31,683 nucleotides of DNA from contig CAAGNL010000308.1 in the NCBI GenBank assembly GCA_900771305.1, forward strand, positions 1-31,683, written 5' to 3'. Position 1 is the first letter of the stretch. Each line of letters opens with the position of its first letter. Below are positions 24,842 through 31,683 of the stretch, in pieces. Both the position numbers and the translations under genes were made by a program. A model generated the notes under the pieces. That model ran no database searches and was not told the DNA's origin. It saw only the letters and a program-made list of their open reading frames with translations. Origin of the DNA: Kiritimatiellia bacterium. Its GTDB lineage: Bacteria; Verrucomicrobiota; Kiritimatiellia; RFP12; UBA1067.

Positions 24842-25831
24842 ATGGATCTGCAGAATGCGACAAACCGCATCGCCGCCCAGGGCGAGCTGGTGACGAAGAT
24901 CAAGAACGAGGTCGGCAAGGTGATCGTCGGCCAGGAGAAGCTGGTCGACCGTCTGGTGCTGGCGCTCGTTTCGGACGGTCATATCCTGCTCGAGGGCGTG
25001 CCGGGCCTCGCGAAGACCCTGAGCGTGAATACGCTCGCGAAGGTGCTGGGCCTCGACTTCAAGCGCGTCTCCTTCACGCCGGACCTCCTGCCGGCTGATG
25101 TGGTCGGCACGCTCATCTACTCCCCCAAGACGGGCGAGTTCGCGCCGAAGAAGGGTCCGGTCTTCACGAACATGCTGCTTGCGGACGAAATCAACCGCGC
25201 GCCGGCGAAAGTGCAGTCCGCCCTGCTCGAGTCAATGCAGGAAAAGCAAGTGACCATTGGTGAGACAACTTACGAGCTTCCGAAACCGTTCCTCGTGCTC
25301 GCGACGCAGAACCCGATCGAGCAGGAAGGCACCTATCCGCTGCCGGAGGCCCAGGTGGACCGCTTCATGTTCAAGTGCCTCGTCGAGACGCCGACGCGTG
25401 CGGACGAGCGTCGCATCATGGAGCGTTTCGCCCAGCAGGCGAAGGCTCCCGAAGTGGAGAAGGTCTGTACGATGGACGACATCCTCGCCCTCCGCGAGAC
25501 GCTGAAGGACGTCTACTGCGACGAGAAGGTCGGCGACTATATTCTCGACATCGTCTTCGCGACGCGCGAGCCAGACAAGGTCAAGGGCCTCGAATCGTTG
25601 AAGGAGCAGATCCAGGTTGGTTGCTCGCCCCGTGCGACGCTCTGTCTCAACAAGGCCGCCCGCGCGAACGCGCTGTTGCATGGTCGCGCCTATGCGACGC
25701 CGCAGGACGTCAAGGAGGTCGCACACGACGTGCTGCGCCACCGCATCCTCCTCACCTACGAGGCCGAGGCGGAGAATATGACGAGCGATCTGGTGATCGA
25801 CAAGATCCTGAGCACGATTCCGGTTCCGTGA
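24842..25831 (+). CDS. moxR: MoxR-family AAA+ ATPase
   Basis: The 329-residue product has the usual MoxR length and starts behind AAGGAG. Walker A is G-V-P-G-L-A-K-T (52-59), Walker B is L-L-A-D-E-I (112-117), and sensor 1 is A-T-Q-N-P (154-158). The MoxR-typical P-L-P-E-A-Q-V-D-R-F-M-F follows, and S-P-R-A (about 265) supplies the sensor 2 Arg. MoxR ATPases act as chaperones, often inserting metals or activating partners with vWA domains. Here the gene heads an operon with two SPFH proteins, a DUF58 protein, a BatD/DUF4381-like protein and a BatA-like vWA protein, so it probably remodels these membrane-bound vWA partners. Confidence 0.95.
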   Translation: MDLQNATNRIAAQGELVTKIKNEVGKVIVGQEKLVDRLVLALVSDGHILLEGVPGLAKTLSVNTLAKVLGLDFKRVSFTPDLLPADVVGTLIYSPKTGEFAPKKGPVFTNMLLADEINRAPAKVQSALLESMQEKQVTIGETTYELPKPFLVLATQNPIEQEGTYPLPEAQVDRFMFKCLVETPTRADERRIMERFAQQAKAPEVEKVCTMDDILALRETLKDVYCDEKVGDYILDIVFATREPDKVKGLESLKEQIQVGCSPRATLCLNKAARANALLHGRAYATPQDVKEVAHDVLRHRILLTYEAEAENMTSDLVIDKILSTIPVP

Positions 25832-25850
25832 TCTATTCGATAGGCGGGTG

Positions 25851-27371
25851 ATGAGCATATCCATGAACAGGTCTGGAATCGCGCTGGGTGCGCTCGCGGC
25901 AGTTGTCGCGCTGGGTGCCTGGGTGTGGTTTGGTTGGCGGATTGAGCCAGGGAACGGCGAAATCGCCGTTCTCATGAAGAAGACGGGCAAGAACCTGCCG
26001 CCGGACGCGATTCTGGCGCCTGGCCCCGAATATAAGGGCATCCAGCAGGACGTTCTGCCCGAGGGTCGTTTCTTCCGCAACCCCTGGACTTGGGACTGGA
26101 GCTACGTCAAGGCGCTCGACATCCCCGCCGGCAAGTTCGGTGTGCTCGTGAGGAAGTTCGGCAAGAGCCTTCCTCCGGGGCAGATCATTGCGCCGGACGA
26201 CGAGACGAAGGGCATCGTACGAGATGTGCTGGGGACCGGCCGTCACCGCATTAACCCCTATGCCTATGACGTCAAGATCTGCGACGACATCGTCATCAAG
26301 CCCGGTCATGTGGGCGTCGTCACCGCACTGACGGGATCCGACATTCTGACCGATGTGGCACAAACCTCCACGTCTGAGAAGGGTTTTCTCGTGACGGAGG
26401 GTGCGAAGGGGGTGCTGCCGGACGTGCTCAAGGAGGGAACGCACCGTCTCAATCCGTTCATCTACTCCGTCTCCATCGTCAACATCCAGTCGCAGCGGTT
26501 TGAGATGAGCGGCCCGGACGCCATCACCTTCCTCACGCTCGACGGCTTCACGGTCACCGCGGAGGGCACACTGGAGTTCAACATCGACGTGGACAAAGTC
26601 GCCGTGCTCTCGCACGAGGTGGGCGATATGGAGGACATTCTCCAGAAGATCATCGTACCGGCCGCGCGTGGCTTCTCGCGCATCGAGGGGTCTAAGAAGA
26701 ATGCGACTGAATTCATTGTCGGTGAGTCGCGCCAGGCCTTCCAGAACTCGCTCGAGACCTACCTCAAGAAGGTCTGCGCGCAGTGGGGGGTCTCGCTCAA
26801 CAGCGTGCTGATTCGCGACATATTCGCGCCGCAGGAGATCGCGTCCATCATCCGCAAGCGCGAGCTTGCGGTGCAGGAGGCGAACAAGATCGAGCAGCAG
26901 ATCGTGCAGGCGAAGTCCCAGGCCGAACTGGAGCGCGAACGCGCGCTGGCCGAGCAGAACAGCGCGAAGGTCGCAGCCGAGACGGCGCGGATCCAGGCGA
27001 AGATTCAGGCCGAGCAGAGGCAACAGGAGGTGGTGATTGCGGCCAGGGCTCGACTCGAGGCCGCGTCGATCGAGCTGCAGGCAGCTGAGGCGGACGCCAC
27101 CGCGCGGCTGGCACAGGCCGAGGCCGAGCGGAAGGTCGTGGAGGCCGAGACGACGGCCAAGGCCGACGTGCTTGCCCAGGAGGCAGGTGTCTACGCGGAT
27201 GAACGTGACTATGTGCGCGCGCGGCTCTATGCAAAGACCGCACCGCAGGTTCGAAGTGTCCTCGTTGGCGCAGTACCCGACGGTGTGTTCGGCCTTCCCG
27301 TCAAGCAGGTTGTCACGAACCCCGTATCAGCACCGAAACCGGTCGTGTCGAAGAACGGAGGTGCGAAATGA
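25851..27371 (+). CDS. SPFH/Band-7 membrane protein 1 with triplicated N-terminal module
   Basis: ATG 25851 gives 506 residues; GTG 25848 and ATG 25863 are alternatives. A transmembrane helix spans about residues 10-27. Three repeats of about 60 residues follow (about 35-90, 92-150, 151-218). Each runs from a strand such as I-A-V-L-M-K-K-T-G-K-x-L-P-P, through K-G-I or K-G-V, to a G-x-H/F-x-x-N-P. Then comes an SPFH-like segment (about 218-345) and a long Ala/Glu/Gln-rich coiled coil (about 335-455). SPFH proteins assemble into membrane rings or scaffolds that control proteases and lipid domains. It begins 19 bases after the MoxR gene and overlaps its paralogue by four bases, so all three are probably co-expressed. 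Confidence 0.85.
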   Translation: MSISMNRSGIALGALAAVVALGAWVWFGWRIEPGNGEIAVLMKKTGKNLPPDAILAPGPEYKGIQQDVLPEGRFFRNPWTWDWSYVKALDIPAGKFGVLVRKFGKSLPPGQIIAPDDETKGIVRDVLGTGRHRINPYAYDVKICDDIVIKPGHVGVVTALTGSDILTDVAQTSTSEKGFLVTEGAKGVLPDVLKEGTHRLNPFIYSVSIVNIQSQRFEMSGPDAITFLTLDGFTVTAEGTLEFNIDVDKVAVLSHEVGDMEDILQKIIVPAARGFSRIEGSKKNATEFIVGESRQAFQNSLETYLKKVCAQWGVSLNSVLIRDIFAPQEIASIIRKRELAVQEANKIEQQIVQAKSQAELERERALAEQNSAKVAAETARIQAKIQAEQRQQEVVIAARARLEAASIELQAAEADATARLAQAEAERKVVEAETTAKADVLAQEAGVYADERDYVRARLYAKTAPQVRSVLVGAVPDGVFGLPVKQVVTNPVSAPKPVVSKNGGAK

Positions 27372-29137
27372 TTCGCCGTCTTCAGCTCTTCGCGCTCCCG
27401 ATCTGCGGGACGAGTCTGGCCCTGGGGGTTTTCCTCTGGAATTATTGCCGTGTCTACGTCCCCGAGGGGCATATGGCCATCGTGACGTCAAAGACGGGCA
27501 AGGCCCTGCCGCCTGGTGCGATTCTCGCCGAGGAGGGTGAGAAGGGCGTTCAGCGTGTCCCGCTTGCGGAGGGGCGTCATTTCCTCAATCCGATCAACAA
27601 TGAATGGCGGATCGTCAAGGCACAGTCCGTGAAGGTCGGGCAGGTCGCCGTCGTGACGTCGAAGACCGGAAAGGAACTGCCGCCCGGCGAGATTCTCGCG
27701 GCGGACGAGGTCTCGAAGGGCGTGTGGAAGAACGTCCTCGGACCTGGCACCTACCGTCTCAATCCCGAGGGCTATGACGTGCAGGCCCTTGATGCGATCA
27801 GCATTCCGATTGGCTACGTCGGCGTTGTGACGAGCCAGGCCGGGAAGCCGGCGAAGAAGGGTTCGTTTGCGGGGCCGGGAGAGAAGGGCGTGATGGAGAA
27901 GGTGCTGCAGCCTGGACTCTACTACGTCAACGCACGCGCCTATCAAATCGACGTCGTCGAGGTCGGAATGAACCAGGTCTCGATCGTCGGCAAGAGCGGC
28001 ACCGTGGTGCTCACGAAGGGACAGCTCGTGAATGTGAACGGCGCGCTGAAGGAACTCCAGGAGAACACGCTGGCCCGCCAGGTCGAGCGGCGCGACGACT
28101 ATGTGCGGTCCAACCGCGACAGCGGCATCCTCTCGCAGAGCGAGGCAAGCTCGCTCAACCTCGCGCAGAAGAAGTCCCCGCCCGCGGCGAGTGCACCCGG
28201 GAAACGGCCCGGCCAGGACGCGGAGATGGCGCGCGAAATCAAGAAGCGCAAGCAGGCGCCGTTGCCGCAGCCCAAGGCGCCGCCGGCGGACAACGTCGCA
28301 TTCGGCATGAACCAGTTCGTGCAGTTCCCGAGTTCGGATGGTTTCTCCATCCTGCTCGACATGACTGTCGAGTTCGAGCTGCTGCCGGAGAACATCTCGC
28401 GCATCTTCATGCTCTATGGAGATCTCCCCGCGGTGGTGAGCAAGATCATCCTGCCGCAGATCCTCTCGGTCTCCCGTATGAAGGGCAGCGACTACAAGGC
28501 GCGTGATTTCATCGACGGCGGCGGGCGCGAGAAGTTCCAGCAGGAGATGACGGCGGAACTCGTGCGCATCCTCGGCGAGAAGCACATCCTCGTGCGGAAC
28601 GCGATCGTGCGCCACGTGGAGGTTCCAAGCGAGATCCTCGAGCCAATCCAGCAGGCGAGCATCGCGAAGGAGCAGGACCTCACGAATAAAACGCAGCGGG
28701 AGACCGCAAAAAAGCAGGCCGAGCTCAACACCGAGATGGCGATGGTCCAGCAGCTCAAGAAGGAGACCGAGCAGGAGACGTTGAAGATCACCGCGACAAC
28801 GGCCGCCGAGATGAAGAAGGACGTGGCCGTGATCGAGGCGCAGGCCAAGCTCGACGTCGCCAAGCTCGATCTTGAGCGTGCGACCGTGGAGGCGAAGATC
28901 ATCCGCACGCGTGGTGAGGCCGAAGTGAAGGCGAAGTTTGCGGTCGAGAACGAGAAGGCTCTCGGCGAGAGACGGCGCGCAAAGGTGTTCAAGGATTCGT
29001 CCACCCTGGCGGATCTCGTGTTCGCGGAGAATATGGCCACCAACCTCGAGATCCGCGTGATCCACGCGGGCGAGGGCACATTGTGGACGGATCTCAAAGG
29101 TGCGGCGATGACCATTCCCGCGCCTGTCAGGAAGTAG
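27368..29137 (+). CDS. SPFH/Band-7 membrane protein 2, paralogue of the preceding gene
   Basis: ATG 27368 overlaps the previous stop (ATGA) and gives 589 residues. The layout matches the preceding protein: a transmembrane helix (about 7-26), then three N-terminal repeats with V-T-S-K-T-G-K-x-L-P-P-G in the first two and a degenerate third, an SPFH-like domain, and a Lys/Glu/Ala-rich coiled coil (about 430-545). It differs by a polar Lys/Pro/Gln-rich linker (about 245-315) between the repeats and the SPFH part, and by a short C-terminal region after the coil. Tandem duplication is clear from the shared repeats. The two probably form a hetero-oligomeric membrane scaffold, as HflK and HflC do. 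That comparison is inference; no protease gene is visible nearby. Confidence 0.85.
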   Translation: MIRRLQLFALPICGTSLALGVFLWNYCRVYVPEGHMAIVTSKTGKALPPGAILAEEGEKGVQRVPLAEGRHFLNPINNEWRIVKAQSVKVGQVAVVTSKTGKELPPGEILAADEVSKGVWKNVLGPGTYRLNPEGYDVQALDAISIPIGYVGVVTSQAGKPAKKGSFAGPGEKGVMEKVLQPGLYYVNARAYQIDVVEVGMNQVSIVGKSGTVVLTKGQLVNVNGALKELQENTLARQVERRDDYVRSNRDSGILSQSEASSLNLAQKKSPPAASAPGKRPGQDAEMAREIKKRKQAPLPQPKAPPADNVAFGMNQFVQFPSSDGFSILLDMTVEFELLPENISRIFMLYGDLPAVVSKIILPQILSVSRMKGSDYKARDFIDGGGREKFQQEMTAELVRILGEKHILVRNAIVRHVEVPSEILEPIQQASIAKEQDLTNKTQRETAKKQAELNTEMAMVQQLKKETEQETLKITATTAAEMKKDVAVIEAQAKLDVAKLDLERATVEAKIIRTRGEAEVKAKFAVENEKALGERRRAKVFKDSSTLADLVFAENMATNLEIRVIHAGEGTLWTDLKGAAMTIPAPVRK

Positions 29138-29159
29138 GTTTAACCGGAGAAGAGACGAG

Positions 29160-30077
29160 ATGGCGATTGACGTCAAGGAGCTGATGGCGAAGGTGGGGAA
29201 GATTCGAATCCTCACCAATCGCCTGATTGACGACCAGTTGAGCGGCGACTACCATTCGACGTTCAAGGGGCAGGGCGTCGAGTTCGACGAGGTGCGTCCC
29301 TATGTCGCAGGCGACGATGTGCGCTCGATCGACTGGAACGTGACGGCGCGTACGGGAACTCCGTTCATCAAGCGCTTCAGCGAGGAGCGCGAGCTCACGG
29401 TCATGTTCCTCGTGGACGTCTCGGGCTCGCAGACCTACGGAAGCGTTGGACGGTCGAAGGCCGAGGTCGCCGCCGAGGTCTCCTCGCTGCTCGCGCTGAC
29501 CGCCATCCGCAACCAGGATAAGATCGGGCTCATTCTCTTTTCGGACAAGATCGTGAAGTACATTCCGCCGCGGAAGGGTCGGCAGAGCGTGATGCGACTC
29601 GTGCGCGAAGTGCTCGCGGCCGAGGATGAGGCGATGGGCGGCACGGACATCGCGGGTGCGCTTCGGTTCCTCAATGGTGTTCAGAAGCGCCGTGCGGTCG
29701 TGTTTCTTGTCTCGGACTTCCAGGAGGTTCGTGCCGCGGGTGCCTCCGCAGAACAGGCGGCAGGTTATGAGAAGCTGCTGCGGGTGGTCTCCCGCCGTCA
29801 TGACGTCGTCTGCATTCCCGTCGACGATCCGGCGGAAATTGAGTTGCCGGACGTTGGGCTTGCGGAACTGGAAGACCCCGAGACCGGGGAGCTTCTGCTG
29901 GTGGACACGTCGGATCGCTGTGTCCGTTCCCAGTTCGCTGCAACCGCCAAAAGTGAACGGGAACGGCGTGATCGCCTCTTTGCGCGGAGCGGCATCGATA
30001 CCGTGGCCGTTTCCACCGATCGTCCCTACATTCAGGCGATTCGCGCGCTGTTCAAACGACGGGCGAGCAAACGCTAG
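29160..30077 (+). CDS. DUF58 protein with vWA-type domain
   Basis: The 305-residue product has the DUF58 hallmark G-D-D-V-R-S-I-D-W-N-V-T-A-R (51-64). It also has a vWA metal-ion-dependent adhesion site: D-V-S-G-S (86-90) with the later T of G-G-T-D-I-A-G-A-L near 164. No membrane segment is seen, so it is cytoplasmic. DUF58 proteins accompany MoxR ATPases in aerotolerance (Bat) and related operons, where MoxR is thought to act on them. It starts 22 bases after the second SPFH gene behind a purine-rich GGAGAAGAG, consistent with one transcript. Confidence 0.93.
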   Translation: MAIDVKELMAKVGKIRILTNRLIDDQLSGDYHSTFKGQGVEFDEVRPYVAGDDVRSIDWNVTARTGTPFIKRFSEERELTVMFLVDVSGSQTYGSVGRSKAEVAAEVSSLLALTAIRNQDKIGLILFSDKIVKYIPPRKGRQSVMRLVREVLAAEDEAMGGTDIAGALRFLNGVQKRRAVVFLVSDFQEVRAAGASAEQAAGYEKLLRVVSRRHDVVCIPVDDPAEIELPDVGLAELEDPETGELLLVDTSDRCVRSQFAATAKSERERRDRLFARSGIDTVAVSTDRPYIQAIRALFKRRASKR

Positions 30078-30080
30078 TCG

Positions 30081-30108
30081 GTTGAAGGTTGAACGGTGAA
30101 GGTTCAAG
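30081..30108 (+). repeat. Degenerate heptamer tandem repeat between operon genes
   Basis: Four consecutive heptamers fill the gap after the DUF58 gene: GTTGAAG, GTTGAAC, GGTGAAG and GTTCAAG. They interrupt an otherwise tightly packed operon. Similar 'ggttgaaggttgaa' tracts occur between genes in many bacterial genomes in my general experience; that is unverified here. The effect on the downstream ribosome site is unknown. Confidence 0.6.
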
Positions 30109-30120
30109 AGCAGAGATGAC

Positions 30121-31062
30121 ATGAAGATATACTCTTTCATACTTATGGTGATGACTGGGCTTGCTCTGACCGCGGGGCAGGTGGCGGATCTTGGCCGGGA
30201 TAGCGTGGGGATCACCGTCGAGGCGGAACCCGAGGTGGTCGACGTGGGGCGAGACTTCCTGGTCACGGTTACCACGGTCTCGCCGAAGGGCTTGGAGGCC
30301 CGTCTTCCCGATCTGCGTGATCGGTTCAAGGGATTCCAGGTGGCGGAGGACTTCTCCGAGGAACCCGTGGTCGACGCCGAGGGAAAGACGACTCTGGTGA
30401 CGCGCTGGAGTCTTCGTCCGGAACCCCTGGCGAAACGGTATCGGCTGGCCCCGTTTGTGGTGACCACGGCGGAGGGCTCCTTCTACACGGCGTCGGTCGT
30501 CTTCAATCCGCCGGCGGGGCGCGAGGCCGTGACGGGGGCGATGGAGATCCATCCAAAGCGCGACTTCCCGTCCTTGAGCTGGCGGCTGGTAGGCATTGGC
30601 GCGGGCATTCTGGCCCTGGTGGTTCTGGCGGTGGCGCTGATCGTGTTCATCGTGCGGAAGATCCGGATGATGGTTCGGATCCACCGGATGAGTCCGATCG
30701 AGCGGGCGATGTACGAACTGGACGTGCTGCTGAAGAAGGGGCTGCCGGGACGGGGATTCTATAAGGACTTCTACATCGAGTTGACGATGGTCGTGCGGCG
30801 TTATATCGAGCGTCGGCATGAGGTCCGGGCACCGAATCTCACAACGGACGAGTTCCTTCGCGCCGCAGAATCGAATCCCGCGTTCACCCGCGAGGCGATT
30901 GCCGAGCTGCGGGAGTTCCTGCAGTCCGCCGACATGGTCAAGTTCGCAGGTGTCGAGGCGACACCGGAAATGGCCGATGCCGCCACGTCGCGCGCAAAGG
31001 TCTATCTCAAGACGGACGCCACGGCGTTCGGCAACGGACCGAAACAGGGAGGCCGGGAATGA
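30121..31062 (+). CDS. BatD/DUF4381-like membrane protein
   Basis: The 313-residue product has an N-terminal signal segment (1-19), an exported beta-rich domain (about 25-145), one transmembrane helix (156-178) and a cytoplasmic helical tail. The exported part starts I-T-V-E-A-E-P-E-V-V-D-V-G, similar to oxygen-tolerance BatD beginnings. The tail contains Y-E-L-D-x-L-L followed by helices and L-R-E-F-L-Q-S-A-D-M-V-K-F-A, the pattern of DUF4381 proteins found in MoxR operons. It therefore looks like a combined BatD-like and DUF4381-like protein. It overlaps the BatA-like gene by four bases. Role: probable membrane partner of the vWA proteins. Confidence 0.8.
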   Translation: MKIYSFILMVMTGLALTAGQVADLGRDSVGITVEAEPEVVDVGRDFLVTVTTVSPKGLEARLPDLRDRFKGFQVAEDFSEEPVVDAEGKTTLVTRWSLRPEPLAKRYRLAPFVVTTAEGSFYTASVVFNPPAGREAVTGAMEIHPKRDFPSLSWRLVGIGAGILALVVLAVALIVFIVRKIRMMVRIHRMSPIERAMYELDVLLKKGLPGRGFYKDFYIELTMVVRRYIERRHEVRAPNLTTDEFLRAAESNPAFTREAIAELREFLQSADMVKFAGVEATPEMADAATSRAKVYLKTDATAFGNGPKQGGRE

Positions 31063-31683
31063 GTTTCGCGTGGCCATGGAGTTTTCTGTTGGCGATTCCA
31101 CTGGGCATCGCGGCATGGCGGATGCTGCGGCAGGGTCGGCATGCGGGCATCAAGTTCTCCGCAGTTGGTCGTCTGCCGCAGAAGACGGTCGGCTGGCGGG
31201 CGTATCTGGCAAACTTGGCACCGTGGATCTTCCTTGCGGGCTCTGCGCTGCTGGTCATCGCCTCCGCGCGTCCGCGGCAGGCGCTTTCGCAGGGGAACCG
31301 CAGCGTGGATGCGATCGCGATTGCGATGACGGTGGATGTCTCGGGGTCGATGGAGGCCCTGGACCTCACACCGAGGGGAGAGAACTACAAGACGCGTCTC
31401 GACGTGGTGAAGGAGATGTTCCGGAAATTCATCGAGGCTCGCCCCGATGATCTGATTGGCCTGGTCACCTTCGGTGGCTACGCGTCGAGCCGGGCTCCTC
31501 TTACGGCGGACCACGAGACGCTTCTGCATGTGCTCAACGGTGTGCAGGTCCCAAGCGTGGGGTATGATGCGAACGGACGTCCCATTGATCCCGATGAGAC
31601 GATGACGGCTGTTGGTGACGGACTTGCGACGGCGCTTGCCAGACTCAAGGATGCGGAGCCAAAGATCGGAAGAGCGTCGTGTA
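31059..31683 (+). CDS. BatA-like vWA membrane protein, truncated by the contig end
   Basis: ATG 31059 overlaps the previous stop. Two hydrophobic segments (about 5-20 and 52-70) precede a vWA domain with D-V-S-G-S at 93-97. This is the layout of BatA-type proteins, which are membrane-anchored and work with MoxR and DUF58. Roughly 201 residues are genuine. The final codons (from about 31663) are Illumina adapter sequence and should be removed. More vWA or TPR genes would be expected beyond the end. Confidence 0.9.
   Translation, partial: MSFAWPWSFLLAIPLGIAAWRMLRQGRHAGIKFSAVGRLPQKTVGWRAYLANLAPWIFLAGSALLVIASARPRQALSQGNRSVDAIAIAMTVDVSGSMEALDLTPRGENYKTRLDVVKEMFRKFIEARPDDLIGLVTFGGYASSRAPLTADHETLLHVLNGVQVPSVGYDANGRPIDPDETMTAVGDGLATALARLKDAEPKIGRASC
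31663..31683. other. Illumina adapter contamination at the contig end
   Basis: The last 21 bases begin AGATCGGAAGAGC and continue as the TruSeq read-through adapter (GTCGTGTA). This is library sequence, not genome. It creates the false C-terminal residues I-G-R-A-S-C in the BatA-like frame. Confidence 0.97.

Noticed and set aside
29127..30467. Minus-strand open frame of 446 residues across the DUF58 gene
   Set aside because: It lies opposite two well-supported genes and its composition is that of a shadow frame.

Overview
The window is GC-rich bacterial chromosome with two large secreted cell-surface proteins on the left and regulatory, repair and stress-type operons on the right. Threonine/asparagine-rich secreted proteins built from Calx-beta-like, pre-peptidase-C-terminal-like (PPC) and Ig-like modules, an STPK-ECF sigma pair, and a MoxR/DUF58/BatA operon together suggest an uncultured member of the PVC superphylum, probably a gut-type Kiritimatiellota or a related Verrucomicrobia/Lentisphaerae lineage. 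This is inference from style and gene content. There is no rRNA or other phylogenetic marker, and I saw no tRNA, rRNA or CRISPR array. The sequence looks like one contig from short-read metagenomic assembly, because its right end is an exact Illumina adapter sequence.

Left part (1-13038, all minus strand). In transcription order this holds a tyrosine recombinase (11800-12975), an unrecognised secreted protein (10241-11563), a parvulin-type prolyl isomerase lipoprotein (8999-10114), a 1645-residue secreted protein with an N-terminal thioredoxin-like segment (3983-8920), and a second very large secreted protein (1-3810) whose C-terminus lies outside the window. The isomerase may help fold the exported beta-rich proteins. 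Long Arg-rich frames opposite these genes are shadows caused by high GC.

Middle part (13071-22418, plus strand). A membrane-anchored helical-repeat protein is followed by a Ser/Thr kinase with one transmembrane segment. The kinase overlaps by 4 bases an ECF-type sigma factor, so the two form a probable signalling unit. After a short unknown gene comes a two-gene AddB/AddA-like helicase-nuclease operon for double-strand-break processing, also with a 4-base overlap.

Hairpin element (22462-24011). Between addA and the Nif3 gene lies a single minus-strand gene for an unrecognised basic protein. It is bordered by three copies of one long palindrome (A at the 3' end, B in the leader, C upstream). 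The last codons and the stop codon lie inside palindrome A, and palindrome B sits directly before the start codon. A promoter overlaps a perfect 11-nt tandem repeat and a small palindrome. This is the strongest candidate for an undescribed system in the window.

Right part (24120-31683, plus strand). A Nif3-family gene, apparently expressed from a near-leaderless mRNA, precedes an operon of MoxR ATPase, two paralogous SPFH/Band-7 membrane proteins with a triplicated N-terminal module, a DUF58 protein, a BatD/DUF4381-like membrane protein and a BatA-like vWA protein cut by the contig end. This resembles aerotolerance/chaperone-type MoxR operons with two SPFH scaffold proteins inserted.
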